This document shows positions 8,591 to 16,443 of a stretch of DNA of 64,000 nt, piece by piece. Numbering within the stretch: the stretch's first letter is position 1; the number at the start of each line of letters is the position of its first letter. Location: NCBI GenBank assembly GCA_046329235.1, contig JAXLVA010000001.1:2852001-2916000 (forward strand), given 5' to 3'. Source of the stretch: JALONH01 sp046329235. GTDB taxonomy: Bacteria > Bacteroidota > Bacteroidia > Cytophagales > Cytophagaceae. The notes under the pieces were generated by a model that was not told the origin of the DNA, searched no databases, and saw only the letters and a list, made by a program, of their open reading frames with translations. The position numbers were made by a program, and so were the translations under genes.

Positions 8591-9013
8591 ATGTTTTCAA
8601 AAAGTTGTGAGTACGCATTCCGAGCTATTTTCTATATTTCTCTACATGGAAAAAATGACAAAAAAATAGGTATTAAAGAGATTTCAGACTCGTTAGACTT
8701 GCCTGCTCCTTTCTTAGCGAAAATATTACAACTATTAGTAAAGCAGAATGTGCTCTCCTCCATGAAAGGTCCTAATGGAGGGTTTTACATTAAGAGTTTG
8801 AAGAAAATTTCTCTTGTTGATATTGTTGAAGCCATTGATGGGACGGATGTTTTTGATAAATGTACCATTGGATTAAAACGTTGCTCTGATGTAAAGCCTT
8901 GTCCAATTCATCATTTAGTAAAAGATTATAGAAACAATTTTAAAAAAATTCTTCATGACAAAACACTCGCTCAAATGATTACTGAGTTAGAAAACAAAAA
9001 CACTCAGATATAA
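8591..9013 (+). CDS. Rrf2-family transcriptional regulator, [2Fe-2S]-type
   Basis: A 140-aa winged-helix regulator of the IscR/NsrR family. The N-terminal wHTH (residues 1-70) contains SKSCEYAFRAIFYI and the wing motif SMKGPNGGFYI. Three cysteines, C91, C98 and C104, in a C-X6-C-X5-C spacing match the Fe-S cluster site. It closes the NO-stress operon, so it probably senses NO or cluster status and controls the operon through the dyad at 5185-5211. Whether it is NsrR- or IscR-like cannot be settled from sequence. Its stop codon directly abuts the stop of the convergent nosY gene, with no spacer. Confidence 0.9.
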   Translation: MFSKSCEYAFRAIFYISLHGKNDKKIGIKEISDSLDLPAPFLAKILQLLVKQNVLSSMKGPNGGFYIKSLKKISLVDIVEAIDGTDVFDKCTIGLKRCSDVKPCPIHHLVKDYRNNFKKILHDKTLAQMITELENKNTQI

Positions 9014-9796
9014 TCAAAAATCTTTGTTTTTTACTTTTTGAATAAATCCCCAAAAAGGAATTCCCATCCACACTACAAAACTAGCAACAGCTATTATCAT
9101 TCCTTTAGTTGTTCCAAAATAGTCATTAAACACAGCTCCGGTATATCCCATCAAAGAAGATATTTCAAGTTTTAATAATACAAGCACCCTAGCCATATCA
9201 ATCGGATTTAAAAGTGTAAGAAGTATGGTCATGCCTTCTATTGGATAATCTTGAAAAGCTATTATTAATCCTAGAAAGAGTGCGTCATACAAAACAGCAA
9301 AGTACAACCATATTAAGATTCCTAAACCAAATCCTTTTATTCTATTTTCATTCATTAATGAAATGTAGAAAGCTATAATCACAAATATAATTGTAAGAAA
9401 TACTCCCGTAATTAATAACAAAAGAAAACTAGAAAATGCAGGACTAACTATGATTCCAAAAAATCCAAAAGGAATAATCAAACCCAACACAAAGCACATT
9501 GATAATGAAACCGAAAGTGATGCAAGTAATGCCATAAAAACATGCGATCGCTTAAGTGGTTGTGATAACAAGAACTCCACAAACTCTCGTGAACTGTAAT
9601 AGTACATGATTCCAAAAAGTAAACTAATCAATGGTATAATAGCTAATGAAATGCTCATCATACTTACAATAGCTTTCTCAAATGTTTGTGCAAATGCTAA
9701 CAATGCAAAACTAACTGCTATAAAAAACAACAGATAAGCTATCAGCCAAAAACTTCTTAATAGACTATAGAAGCTAAATTTGAAAACCTTATACAT
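9014..9796 (-). CDS. nosY: ABC transporter permease, NosY-like
   Basis: A 260-aa inner-membrane protein with about six helices, matching the NosY-type ABC-2 permease of nitrous oxide reductase clusters. It pairs with the ATPase encoded just upstream (8-bp overlap). NosDFY is needed to mature the CuZ centre of NosZ, probably by supplying sulfur or energy to the periplasm. The motif YYSSREFVEFLLSQPLKR (about 66-83) is the conserved cytosolic loop of this permease class. Last gene of the nos operon, tail-to-tail with the Rrf2 gene. Confidence 0.85.
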   Translation of the reverse strand: MYKVFKFSFYSLLRSFWLIAYLLFFIAVSFALLAFAQTFEKAIVSMMSISLAIIPLISLLFGIMYYYSSREFVEFLLSQPLKRSHVFMALLASLSVSLSMCFVLGLIIPFGFFGIIVSPAFSSFLLLLITGVFLTIIFVIIAFYISLMNENRIKGFGLGILIWLYFAVLYDALFLGLIIAFQDYPIEGMTILLTLLNPIDMARVLVLLKLEISSLMGYTGAVFNDYFGTTKGMIIAVASFVVWMGIPFWGFIQKVKNKDF

Positions 9797-10517
9797 GGCT
9801 ACTAAAAACTTGTTTCGATTCTAATATTTTTGCAACCGCTTTTTCAAAATCATTTTCGTTTTGTTCAGACTTCACTTCATCCAGTGATCCATGAAAAAAG
9901 ATTCTGCCTTCTAATATAAAAACAATCTTGTCTGCCAATTCTTCTATTTCATTCATGTGGTGGGTAATAAGCAAGATCGTTTTGCCTTTCATTTTTTCTT
10001 TCAAAATTAACTCTTTGAAAAGTAATCTCGATACGGGATCCAGGCCTACGGTAGATTCATCCAAAATCAAAATAGGAGAATCAAACATGAGCGCTATGAT
10101 AGCATTCACCTTTTGTCTCATGCCTCCAGACAGTTGTTTTATTTTTTTATCTAAATCATTGTCCAGTTTAAACAAAGAAACTAAACTCATCGCATTATCA
10201 TCCATTTGTCTAATATTACGAATCATACTGATTATTTCTTTTACTGAAATATTATCCGGATAATTAGCTATTTGGGGCATGTATCCTATCTCTTTACGAT
10301 AATCCCATTGTCGAATAATGCTTTGATTGTTTATTATAATTTGTCCTTGATCAGGATTTACAAGTCCTAATATCGATTTCATCAAGGTGGACTTACCAGA
10401 TCCGTTAGGTCCTAGTATGGCAGTTACTTCACCTTTGTTAAGCGTAAGGCTTATATTTTTTAGCACTTCCTTTTTGCCAAAATATTTACTAAGATTTACA
10501 ATTTCAATACCGCTCAT
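9789..10517 (-). CDS. nosF: ABC transporter ATPase NosF
   Basis: The 242-aa ATPase subunit of the NosDFY maturation complex. Walker A GPNGSGKST is at 36-44, the signature LSGGMRQK at 129-136, and Walker B ILILDES at 149-155. The Walker B run continues ESTVGLDP where most exporters have EPTxGLDP, a minor variant. The H-loop ITHH follows. It overlaps nosD by 4 bp upstream and nosY by 8 bp downstream, so the three genes are tightly coupled. Confidence 0.9.
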   Translation of the reverse strand: MSGIEIVNLSKYFGKKEVLKNISLTLNKGEVTAILGPNGSGKSTLMKSILGLVNPDQGQIIINNQSIIRQWDYRKEIGYMPQIANYPDNISVKEIISMIRNIRQMDDNAMSLVSLFKLDNDLDKKIKQLSGGMRQKVNAIIALMFDSPILILDESTVGLDPVSRLLFKELILKEKMKGKTILLITHHMNEIEELADKIVFILEGRIFFHGSLDEVKSEQNENDFEKAVAKILESKQVFSSHV

Positions 10518-11752
10518 AAGGACACTTTTTTCATTAATGGATGAACATCGCTAAGTGTTTCCGGAATAATCGCCGGCATTGCTTGTTCTACCGTATCCAA
10601 CAATTCTACCGTAAAACTTTGTAGTAATACTATGGCCGACGGTATTCTTTCTACATAAACTGAAAATAGTTTGACCGGTCTATACGGCACATCTCCTATT
10701 CCATTATGATCTAAGTCATATCCTCTATATTTATCCCAGTAATTACCGGATATGCTATTTTGTTTTCCTAATTCAAAAGAATTGGTAGTTACATCAAAAG
10801 TGTTATCTAAAAAATTGTTTTTTGTAATGGTATTGTGAACAGAGTTCCCCATTAGTTTTATTCCCCATCCGTTAGTGATAAATTCGTTTTCAGTTAACTC
10901 AACACTGCTGACGGCCTCCATCAAAATTCCTGTGGTGTTGTTGATGAATTTATTTCGAGTAATATTACTATATCTAATATCTTTTAATAACAAACCATAA
11001 GATGTAGGTCCCCAGTTCTCTTCGAAAATGTTGTCTGTCATTTCAATTTTTTCCGTGTACATCACAGCAACTCCAGCACCATTATTTCTAAAAACGTTGC
11101 AAATATATTGATTGCCATGTGAGAACATAAAATGAAGACCATAGCGTATGTTTTGTTCGCTACAATTATTTGTCACGCTACAGTTGGTAGAAAACTCAAG
11201 ATAAATACCATCTCTTTGAGTATAAATAGTATTGTACTCTATGCTGATGTTATTACTTTTCCAAAGATGAATCCCATTACCTGATTTCGTTTCTTGAATA
11301 GCATTTCCTTTTATAAAATTATTCCACACCTTGCATTTGGAACTATTTGAAACATAAACAGCAAAATAACATTGAAGTAAATGGTTGTTTAGAATAGAGC
11401 AATCGGATACGTTTTCTATTTTTATTCCTGCATAATCTTTAATACTACTGTAGCCGGATTTTTGTATGACGAACCCGGTTATAGTAACATGATTTGATTT
11501 AATGATGAAAATGTCTCCTTCATCATTTCCATCAACAACAGGGCTTCCTTCTCCTATCAGTTGGATAGGTTTGTCAATGATAATATTGTTTTCTTTGTAT
11601 ATTCCTTTTTCTACAATAATTTGATCGGAAGGATTAGCGACTGCTATGGCTTCCGCTATTTTTCTATATGTGCCATGATTAGACACTCTAATATCTTTTC
11701 CAATTAGAGTAAAGCCATAGCCAAAAAACATTATCATCCATAAGAATCTCAT
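10514..11752 (-). CDS. nosD: Periplasmic copper-site maturation protein NosD
   Basis: A secreted right-handed beta-helix protein needed to build the CuZ site of NosZ. With the ATG at 11752 it has 412 aa and begins with a Sec signal peptide (MRFLWMIMFFGYGFTLIG). Parallel beta-helix (PbH1/CASH) repeats run through residues 60-330, rich in N and I, such as ITRNKFINNTTGILME and NTITKNNFLDN. The ISGNYWDKYRGYDLDHNGIGD motif near 340 is typical of NosD. A TTG start at 11779 would overlap nosL; the chosen ATG leaves a 1-bp gap and gives a cleaner signal peptide. Confidence 0.9.
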   Translation of the reverse strand: MRFLWMIMFFGYGFTLIGKDIRVSNHGTYRKIAEAIAVANPSDQIIVEKGIYKENNIIIDKPIQLIGEGSPVVDGNDEGDIFIIKSNHVTITGFVIQKSGYSSIKDYAGIKIENVSDCSILNNHLLQCYFAVYVSNSSKCKVWNNFIKGNAIQETKSGNGIHLWKSNNISIEYNTIYTQRDGIYLEFSTNCSVTNNCSEQNIRYGLHFMFSHGNQYICNVFRNNGAGVAVMYTEKIEMTDNIFEENWGPTSYGLLLKDIRYSNITRNKFINNTTGILMEAVSSVELTENEFITNGWGIKLMGNSVHNTITKNNFLDNTFDVTTNSFELGKQNSISGNYWDKYRGYDLDHNGIGDVPYRPVKLFSVYVERIPSAIVLLQSFTVELLDTVEQAMPAIIPETLSDVHPLMKKVSL

Positions 11753-11753
11753 C

Positions 11754-12227
11754 TTAGTGATGTTTATGTTTTTTAGCAATAATAAAAACTTGCGCTTCCT
11801 CCCAAGTTAACAAGGCTCCATCATATTCTTTAATAAAAGGTTCCCTTTGAGTTGCATCTCCATAGGCTGAAATGTTAGATCCCATAGGGCTAGGAAAGTT
11901 TTCGCTACGTAAATAAACAGCCTTCGTCACCTCTAATAATGACCCTTTGGCTGCCGCATTGGCTACTAACAGGTGCAATACATTTTGTTGTTTTTCCTGA
12001 TCCAATTCTTGATGATAGTTAACCATACACTCTAGAGCATCAAATTTGAATACTTTACCCTGCTTTGTGACTATCTCTGCGCCAAAGCGTTCGTCCACTA
12101 TTTTCATTCTGCAGTGATCACAAAAATCTTTTCCATAGTCAATAGGAATTGGCTCTTTAGAACATGAAAAAAGGGCTACTATTAATACTAGTAGCGTTAT
12201 GTTGCTAATTATACTTCTTGGTATCAT
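11754..12227 (-). CDS. nosL: NosL copper-chaperone lipoprotein
   Basis: A 157-aa outer-face lipoprotein delivering Cu(I) to apo-NosZ. The signal peptide ends in the lipobox LFSC (Cys22). The copper-binding motif DFCDHCRMKI (about 34-43) is the NosL hallmark, followed by a C-terminal DUF-type fold with PSPMGSNISAYGD. It ends in a His-rich tail (KKHKHH) that may also bind metal. It overlaps the preceding 194-aa gene by 23 bp. Confidence 0.92.
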   Translation of the reverse strand: MIPRSIISNITLLVLIVALFSCSKEPIPIDYGKDFCDHCRMKIVDERFGAEIVTKQGKVFKFDALECMVNYHQELDQEKQQNVLHLLVANAAAKGSLLEVTKAVYLRSENFPSPMGSNISAYGDATQREPFIKEYDGALLTWEEAQVFIIAKKHKHH

Positions 12228-12789
12228 ATTTTAATGTTTTTAAATTTAATAAACAAAGCACAACCACAATGATGGACACTGAAATAATGATCCAGCCTCC
12301 GATATGAGGATAAGAATGTGCATTAAAGTTTAGCAATTCTTTGCTGCCAAATAACGGTGGTTGATAGGACATGCCCGGAATTTTAATGGGTGCATGTGGA
12401 TCTAAATTATGGCCATAATCGTATTCCCATAAATAAAAATCTACGCCACCAATTACACACATAGCTAATAATAGAAAAGCCCATGTATAAAGTAATTTTT
12501 TGCTTTTACTAATGGATACTATTATTCCAAAACCAATAATGGCGGCTAATATGAAAGGCATATATTTTAATTCTGGTATGGACGTTTCCTCTATAAACTT
12601 CATACCTATATAATGGTTTAGGCCATTAATAGTACTAATGTCTCCTTCCAGTCTATTTACCCATATTTGCATCCCAAGTCCTTCCGGATATTGTGGTGCT
12701 TCTAGGTTAATTCTCCATATCGGTACAAAGTACACGATCAATAGAGAGAGGGACAGAATTAAAATCGAAACTTTAGATACTTTATTCAT
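12205..12789 (-). CDS. Four-TM protein of the nos cluster
   Basis: A 194-aa membrane protein with helices near residues 8-27, 80-98, 103-122 and 165-185. The two periplasmic loops have distinctive motifs: YPEGLGMQIWVN...GLNHYIGMK in the first and APIKIPGMSYQPPLFGSK plus NAHSYPHIGG in the second. Metal-binding Met, His and Tyr residues are plentiful. I do not recognise a named family. Its place between nosZ and nosL, overlapping nosL by 23 bp, ties it to NosZ maturation or electron supply. A copper or heme role is inference. Confidence 0.7.
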   Translation of the reverse strand: MNKVSKVSILILSLSLLIVYFVPIWRINLEAPQYPEGLGMQIWVNRLEGDISTINGLNHYIGMKFIEETSIPELKYMPFILAAIIGFGIIVSISKSKKLLYTWAFLLLAMCVIGGVDFYLWEYDYGHNLDPHAPIKIPGMSYQPPLFGSKELLNFNAHSYPHIGGWIIISVSIIVVVLCLLNLKTLKYDTKKYN

Positions 12790-12853
12790 AACATCCTTTG
12801 CTAATAAAACAAAAGAAACCCGAAGGTTCCTCTTGTTTTCACTTAAACCAACA

Positions 12854-14824
12854 CTAGTTTTCCCCTAAACTATGAGACAAGGGAACGTTAGACCCTTTCG
12901 GAGAAACTCTTATGTAACCTTGCATTTCTTGGTGCAATGCAGAGCAAAAATCAGAACAGTAGAATGGATATACACCCACTGTCTTAGGAATCCATTTTAA
13001 GGTAGCTGTTTCACCAGGCATGATTAACAATTCTGCATTTTCTGCTCCTTTTACTGCAAATCCATGCGGTACATCCCAATCTTGTTCTAAGTTAGTGATG
13101 TGCCAGTAAACCACATCTCCTAGTTGAATGCCTTCAATATTATCCGGTGAGAAGTGAGATCGAATAGTGGAAGCATATATATGTACTTCGTTTCCTTTTC
13201 TTTCAATTCGAGCATCTGTTTCTTTTTTAATAGCATACGGATGATGATTGTCGGCCAATTTGTAAATTCTAAGTTGATCTTTCTCTACGAGTGCTGCAGG
13301 AATAGCTTGTGCATAGTGAGGCTCTCCAATCGTAGGGAAGTCTAACAACAACTTCATTTTGTTTCCTGAGATATCAATCAATTGTGCGGATTGTGTTAAC
13401 TCCGGACCTGTAGGTAAATAGCGATCTTTTGTAATTTTATTTAAAGCAATAACATATTTACCATATGGCTTTCTAGTATCTCCACCAGGAATCATTAAGT
13501 GTCCAATAGAATAATAAGCAGGAGTTCTATCTACTACTTCCCAAGTACCTAATTTCCATTTTACAATTTCAGAAGAAACAAACATTGAAGTATATGCGTA
13601 TCCTTGACCATCAAACTCTGTATGTAAAGGACCAAGGCCCGGTTTCTGTACTTCACCTGCCAGTGCAGCTTCATATTTTATCACCGGTATATTATCTACA
13701 CTGCCATCAAATTCTTTGTTCTCAATTGCTTTAATCATTTTCGAGAAAGAGAATACCGGTATTACCGTTGCTAATTTACCTGCACCTACTATATATTCTC
13801 CAGATGGATCCACATCTACACCATGAGGAGATTTAGGACATGGGATATAATAAATCATATCCTGACACTCTTTGGAATCCAAAACCAATACCGTATTGAT
13901 TTTTTCAGAAACAGTAGAGTGTGTTTTTTCATCCCAGTAATTATGATAGTGAAGACCATCTGTTACTTTGGCTTTACCTGCTTTCACATACTCTTCAGCT
14001 TTTTTCCAGTTAATCGCCATAATAAAGTCTTTGTCTTTTTGGCTAGCATTAACTTCTTTCAACGTCTTAGCCTGTTCTGTATTATAGGTAGTGAAGAACG
14101 TCCATCCATGGGAAGGCCCTTTTCCTGAATGAGCTAAGTCATAATCAAAACCAGGAACAAGAACTTGAAAAGCCACATTCATTTTTCCTTCTTCAGAAAC
14201 TTTGATGAATGACATCATTCCTTTGAAGTTCTCTTTATAAGTAGAAATTGAAACATCTTTATCCTTCACTGGAATACTGAAACGTGTTCCTGCCACTACG
14301 TACTCTGTATTTTCAGTTAAATACGGCGACGAGTGGTTTCCTCCTGTATTAGGAATTTCAATGATATCTTCTGTTTTAAAAGTTTTTAAATTGATTCTGG
14401 CAATACGTGGAGTGTTGTTTCCATTAATAAATAACCAACGACCATCTTGTTCACCATTCGTTTGTGACAACTTAGGGTGATGGGCATCATCCCAAGGAAT
14501 AAATCCAAAAGAAGTTTGAAGCATTGGTTTTGTTTCTTCAGAATAGCCCCAACCATTTTCAGCATTTTGAGAAAAAACCGGAATTACTTTTAACAATCTT
14601 CCGGATGGAATTCCATATACGCCTACTTGTCCACTGAATCCTCCTGACATGAATCCATATAGTTCATCATGTTTACCTGGAGCTACATAAACCTTAGAAG
14701 CTACATCCTCATCCACTATAGAGGCTGTTTTGTCTTTCATTTTATCCTCACAAGAGGCCAATAAACCAAGTGCTGCAATAGCATACATTGATTTGGTAAT
14801 GATTTTGTTTTTAAAAGTTTTCAT
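12854..14824 (-). CDS. nosZ: Nitrous-oxide reductase NosZ, clade II (Sec-exported)
   Basis: Reduces N2O to N2 in the periplasm. At 656 aa it is full length. The signal peptide lacks a twin-arginine motif and ends in a lipobox-like LLASC (Cys25), as in clade II Sec-exported enzymes. The N-terminal beta-propeller holds CuZ-ligand histidine motifs (GGNHSSPY, GLHYHNYWDEKTHS, SPHGVDVDPSGEY, GPLHTEFDGQGYAY, IGEPHYAQ). The C-terminal cupredoxin has CuA ligands H587, C623, C627, H631 and M634 (CSDFCSALHQEM). The CuA loop has Asp where the classic enzyme has Trp. Followed by maturation genes, preceded 42 bp upstream by a cytochrome c gene. Confidence 0.97.
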   Translation of the reverse strand: MKTFKNKIITKSMYAIAALGLLASCEDKMKDKTASIVDEDVASKVYVAPGKHDELYGFMSGGFSGQVGVYGIPSGRLLKVIPVFSQNAENGWGYSEETKPMLQTSFGFIPWDDAHHPKLSQTNGEQDGRWLFINGNNTPRIARINLKTFKTEDIIEIPNTGGNHSSPYLTENTEYVVAGTRFSIPVKDKDVSISTYKENFKGMMSFIKVSEEGKMNVAFQVLVPGFDYDLAHSGKGPSHGWTFFTTYNTEQAKTLKEVNASQKDKDFIMAINWKKAEEYVKAGKAKVTDGLHYHNYWDEKTHSTVSEKINTVLVLDSKECQDMIYYIPCPKSPHGVDVDPSGEYIVGAGKLATVIPVFSFSKMIKAIENKEFDGSVDNIPVIKYEAALAGEVQKPGLGPLHTEFDGQGYAYTSMFVSSEIVKWKLGTWEVVDRTPAYYSIGHLMIPGGDTRKPYGKYVIALNKITKDRYLPTGPELTQSAQLIDISGNKMKLLLDFPTIGEPHYAQAIPAALVEKDQLRIYKLADNHHPYAIKKETDARIERKGNEVHIYASTIRSHFSPDNIEGIQLGDVVYWHITNLEQDWDVPHGFAVKGAENAELLIMPGETATLKWIPKTVGVYPFYCSDFCSALHQEMQGYIRVSPKGSNVPLSHSLGEN

Positions 14825-14866
14825 GTTCGTATTAAAGGCTATGTCCTTTTATTAAAAAAACATTGG

Positions 14867-15367
14867 TTATTTAGAAGGCTCATCTATAGATCTAAAGTAT
14901 TCTAAAATAGCTCTAGCATCTTCTTGAGAAATGTCTTGGAATGTCATTTGAGTTAAATGCTCTTCTAATAACTGCTTAGCTAATGGGTCTTTCTGTGTCA
15001 TTTCTTCCGGATTTAAAATCATATTCATAATCCATTCCGGTGTTCTACGTGTAGTAACTCCGCCTAACGCAGGCCCCACATATTTACTGTCTAGTTTATG
15101 ACACGCAGCACATTTACTCTCAAACACGGCTTTACCTTTTTGAACCAACTCTTGATCGATTGGACCAATCTCCACGCTTGTGATAGGACCCACGCCCTTA
15201 TCCTGCATTGGATCAACTTCTTTTGGTTGTTCAACCATGCTCTGTGCCGGCTCTTGTTGAGTTTGTGTTTGCTCAGGCTGGTTACTTGAACAACTTGCGA
15301 ATACACCCAAAAACAATGTCAACAACATTGTTGATTGGTATTTTTTTAAAAATTTTCTTGTCTTCAT
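14867..15367 (-). CDS. Cytochrome c lipoprotein, probable electron donor to NosZ
   Basis: A 166-aa mono-heme cytochrome c with a lipoprotein signal (LGVFASC, Cys26), a low-complexity Gln/Glu/Pro linker (30-55), and a heme domain with CAACH (about 87-91), GPAL and an M-containing segment (LTQMTF). First gene of the nos operon, 42 bp before nosZ, so it probably passes electrons to the CuA site. Paralogue of the cytochrome at 81-626, which is anchored by a C-terminal helix instead of a lipid. Transcription probably starts near 15391 from a TATATTTG element under the FNR-like box. Confidence 0.88.
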   Translation of the reverse strand: MKTRKFLKKYQSTMLLTLFLGVFASCSSNQPEQTQTQQEPAQSMVEQPKEVDPMQDKGVGPITSVEIGPIDQELVQKGKAVFESKCAACHKLDSKYVGPALGGVTTRRTPEWIMNMILNPEEMTQKDPLAKQLLEEHLTQMTFQDISQEDARAILEYFRSIDEPSK

Positions 15368-15397
15368 AAATTGGTTTCGTTGTGTTTAACTTTTGAA

Positions 15398-15405
15398 CAA
15401 ATATA
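15398..15405 (-). promoter_or_regulatory. Bacteroidota -7 promoter element of the nos operon
   Basis: TATATTTG on the minus strand is an exact match to the Bacteroidota -7 consensus TAnnTTTG. It lies about 30 bp before the cytochrome start codon. No clear -33 element is present, which fits an activator-dependent promoter. The FNR-like box centre lies about 65 bp upstream of the implied start. Confidence 0.5.
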
Positions 15406-15435
15406 TCTTCGTCCCCTATTAGGTAAAATGATTTT

Positions 15436-15493
15436 TCAAATAATCAAATATGATTCTTGTCATCACACATGTTGTATCTGTCTGATTATTTGA
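15436..15493. promoter_or_regulatory. FNR/CRP-like box (15450-15463) framed by an 11-bp inverted repeat
   Basis: ATGATTCTTGTCAT at 15450-15463 matches the other two boxes of the window. On both sides lies a perfect inverted repeat, TCAAATAATCA (15436-15446) and TGATTATTTGA (15483-15493). The box sits in the nos promoter. The frame may be a second regulator site or a DNA-bend element. Confidence 0.55.
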
Positions 15494-15582
15494 TATTTAA
15501 AACAAACTCATGGATGTATATAAAAATAAAAAATATGTTATGGTAAAAAAGAGCTGTTGGAGTGAATGGATTTCAAAAATAA

Positions 15583-15614
15583 AACCCGCAAGGTTTAAAA
15601 ATACCTTGCGGGTT
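15583..15614. terminator. Hairpin with AACCCGC/GCGGGTT arms (dispersed family)
   Basis: Perfect 12-bp arms AACCCGCAAGGT and ACCTTGCGGGTT with an 8-nt loop, between divergently placed units. Arms of the same sequence occur at 23398-23430 and 44882-44904, so this is both a hairpin and a member of a small repeat family. It has no strong T-run on either side. Confidence 0.5.
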
Positions 15615-15682
15615 GAGATGACCGTTTTCTTCTTTTTATAATCAACGAGCTACTTTGCTTTGAGCCTTCGGCTTTGAGCTTT

Positions 15683-16390
15683 TTACTGAATCGCAAACTT
15701 GGCCGTGACCTGAAACTGAATTTTTATTTTTTGAAAACCAATATCGGAACTGCCATCGCTGTATTCATCATAACCATCATGCTGAACATTAGCTTCCATA
15801 CGATAACGGGGAGTATGTATAATGGGTTGGTAATCATTTTCATATACCTCTAATAATGCTCCTAATTTCTCATCCACAGCAACTAACATGTACATTGCTT
15901 TCTCTTTAGCGGCTTTCATTGCTTGGATTTTTAACTGCTTTTTATACTCTTCCATTTTAGAATGGGTGTAATTACGAATACTTACGGAGTAAATCGATTC
16001 GGCATTTACTTTATCTAACACTTCATCAATTTTACCCGGCGTACTTACTTTAATGATGTAGGATTTAGAATTATACAACTCAGCTGTTTTGTATTTGTTT
16101 TTTCTCCAGCGATCTCCATACACAGTTTCTACCATGAAGTCTTCTTTAGCAATTCCGGCAGCACTAACGGCTTGAGCTAATTCTTTTTCCAGTTTTTCTA
16201 ACTCAACTTTATTCTTATCTTTTTGATATTCTTTTAACACCACACGAAAATAAATTTCATCCGGAACAATTTCCATTTCAGCGGTACCGGATACGGTAAT
16301 CGTTTTTGGATACGGATTGGACGGAATGGCTTGAGCAAAGGACATTAAACTAATGGCCGATGCGATAAGAGTGAATACTATTTTTTTCAT
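15683..16390 (-). CDS. SIMPL-domain (DUF541) secreted protein
   Basis: A 235-aa exported protein of the SIMPL/DUF541 family (BP26-like), periplasmic and probably oligomeric; biochemical role unknown. A signal peptide ends at SFAQA (about residue 20). The beta-rich opening TITVSGTAEMEIVPDEIYF (about 26-44) and the segment KMEEYKKQLKIQAMKAAKEKAMYM (about 155-178) are characteristic. The ATG at 16390 puts the signal peptide at the start; a TTG three codons earlier is possible. Downstream of a DUF3592 gene on the same strand. Confidence 0.85.
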   Translation of the reverse strand: MKKIVFTLIASAISLMSFAQAIPSNPYPKTITVSGTAEMEIVPDEIYFRVVLKEYQKDKNKVELEKLEKELAQAVSAAGIAKEDFMVETVYGDRWRKNKYKTAELYNSKSYIIKVSTPGKIDEVLDKVNAESIYSVSIRNYTHSKMEEYKKQLKIQAMKAAKEKAMYMLVAVDEKLGALLEVYENDYQPIIHTPRYRMEANVQHDGYDEYSDGSSDIGFQKIKIQFQVTAKFAIQ

Positions 16391-16443
16391 GTGGTTCAAT
16401 TTTGTGGATAACGGAAGGTTGTTTCTTTTTATTGTAATGCCTT

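Noticed and set aside
15091..15306. 71-aa minus-strand frame within the nos cytochrome gene
   Set aside because: Out-of-frame shadow of a gene with clear heme and lipobox motifs.
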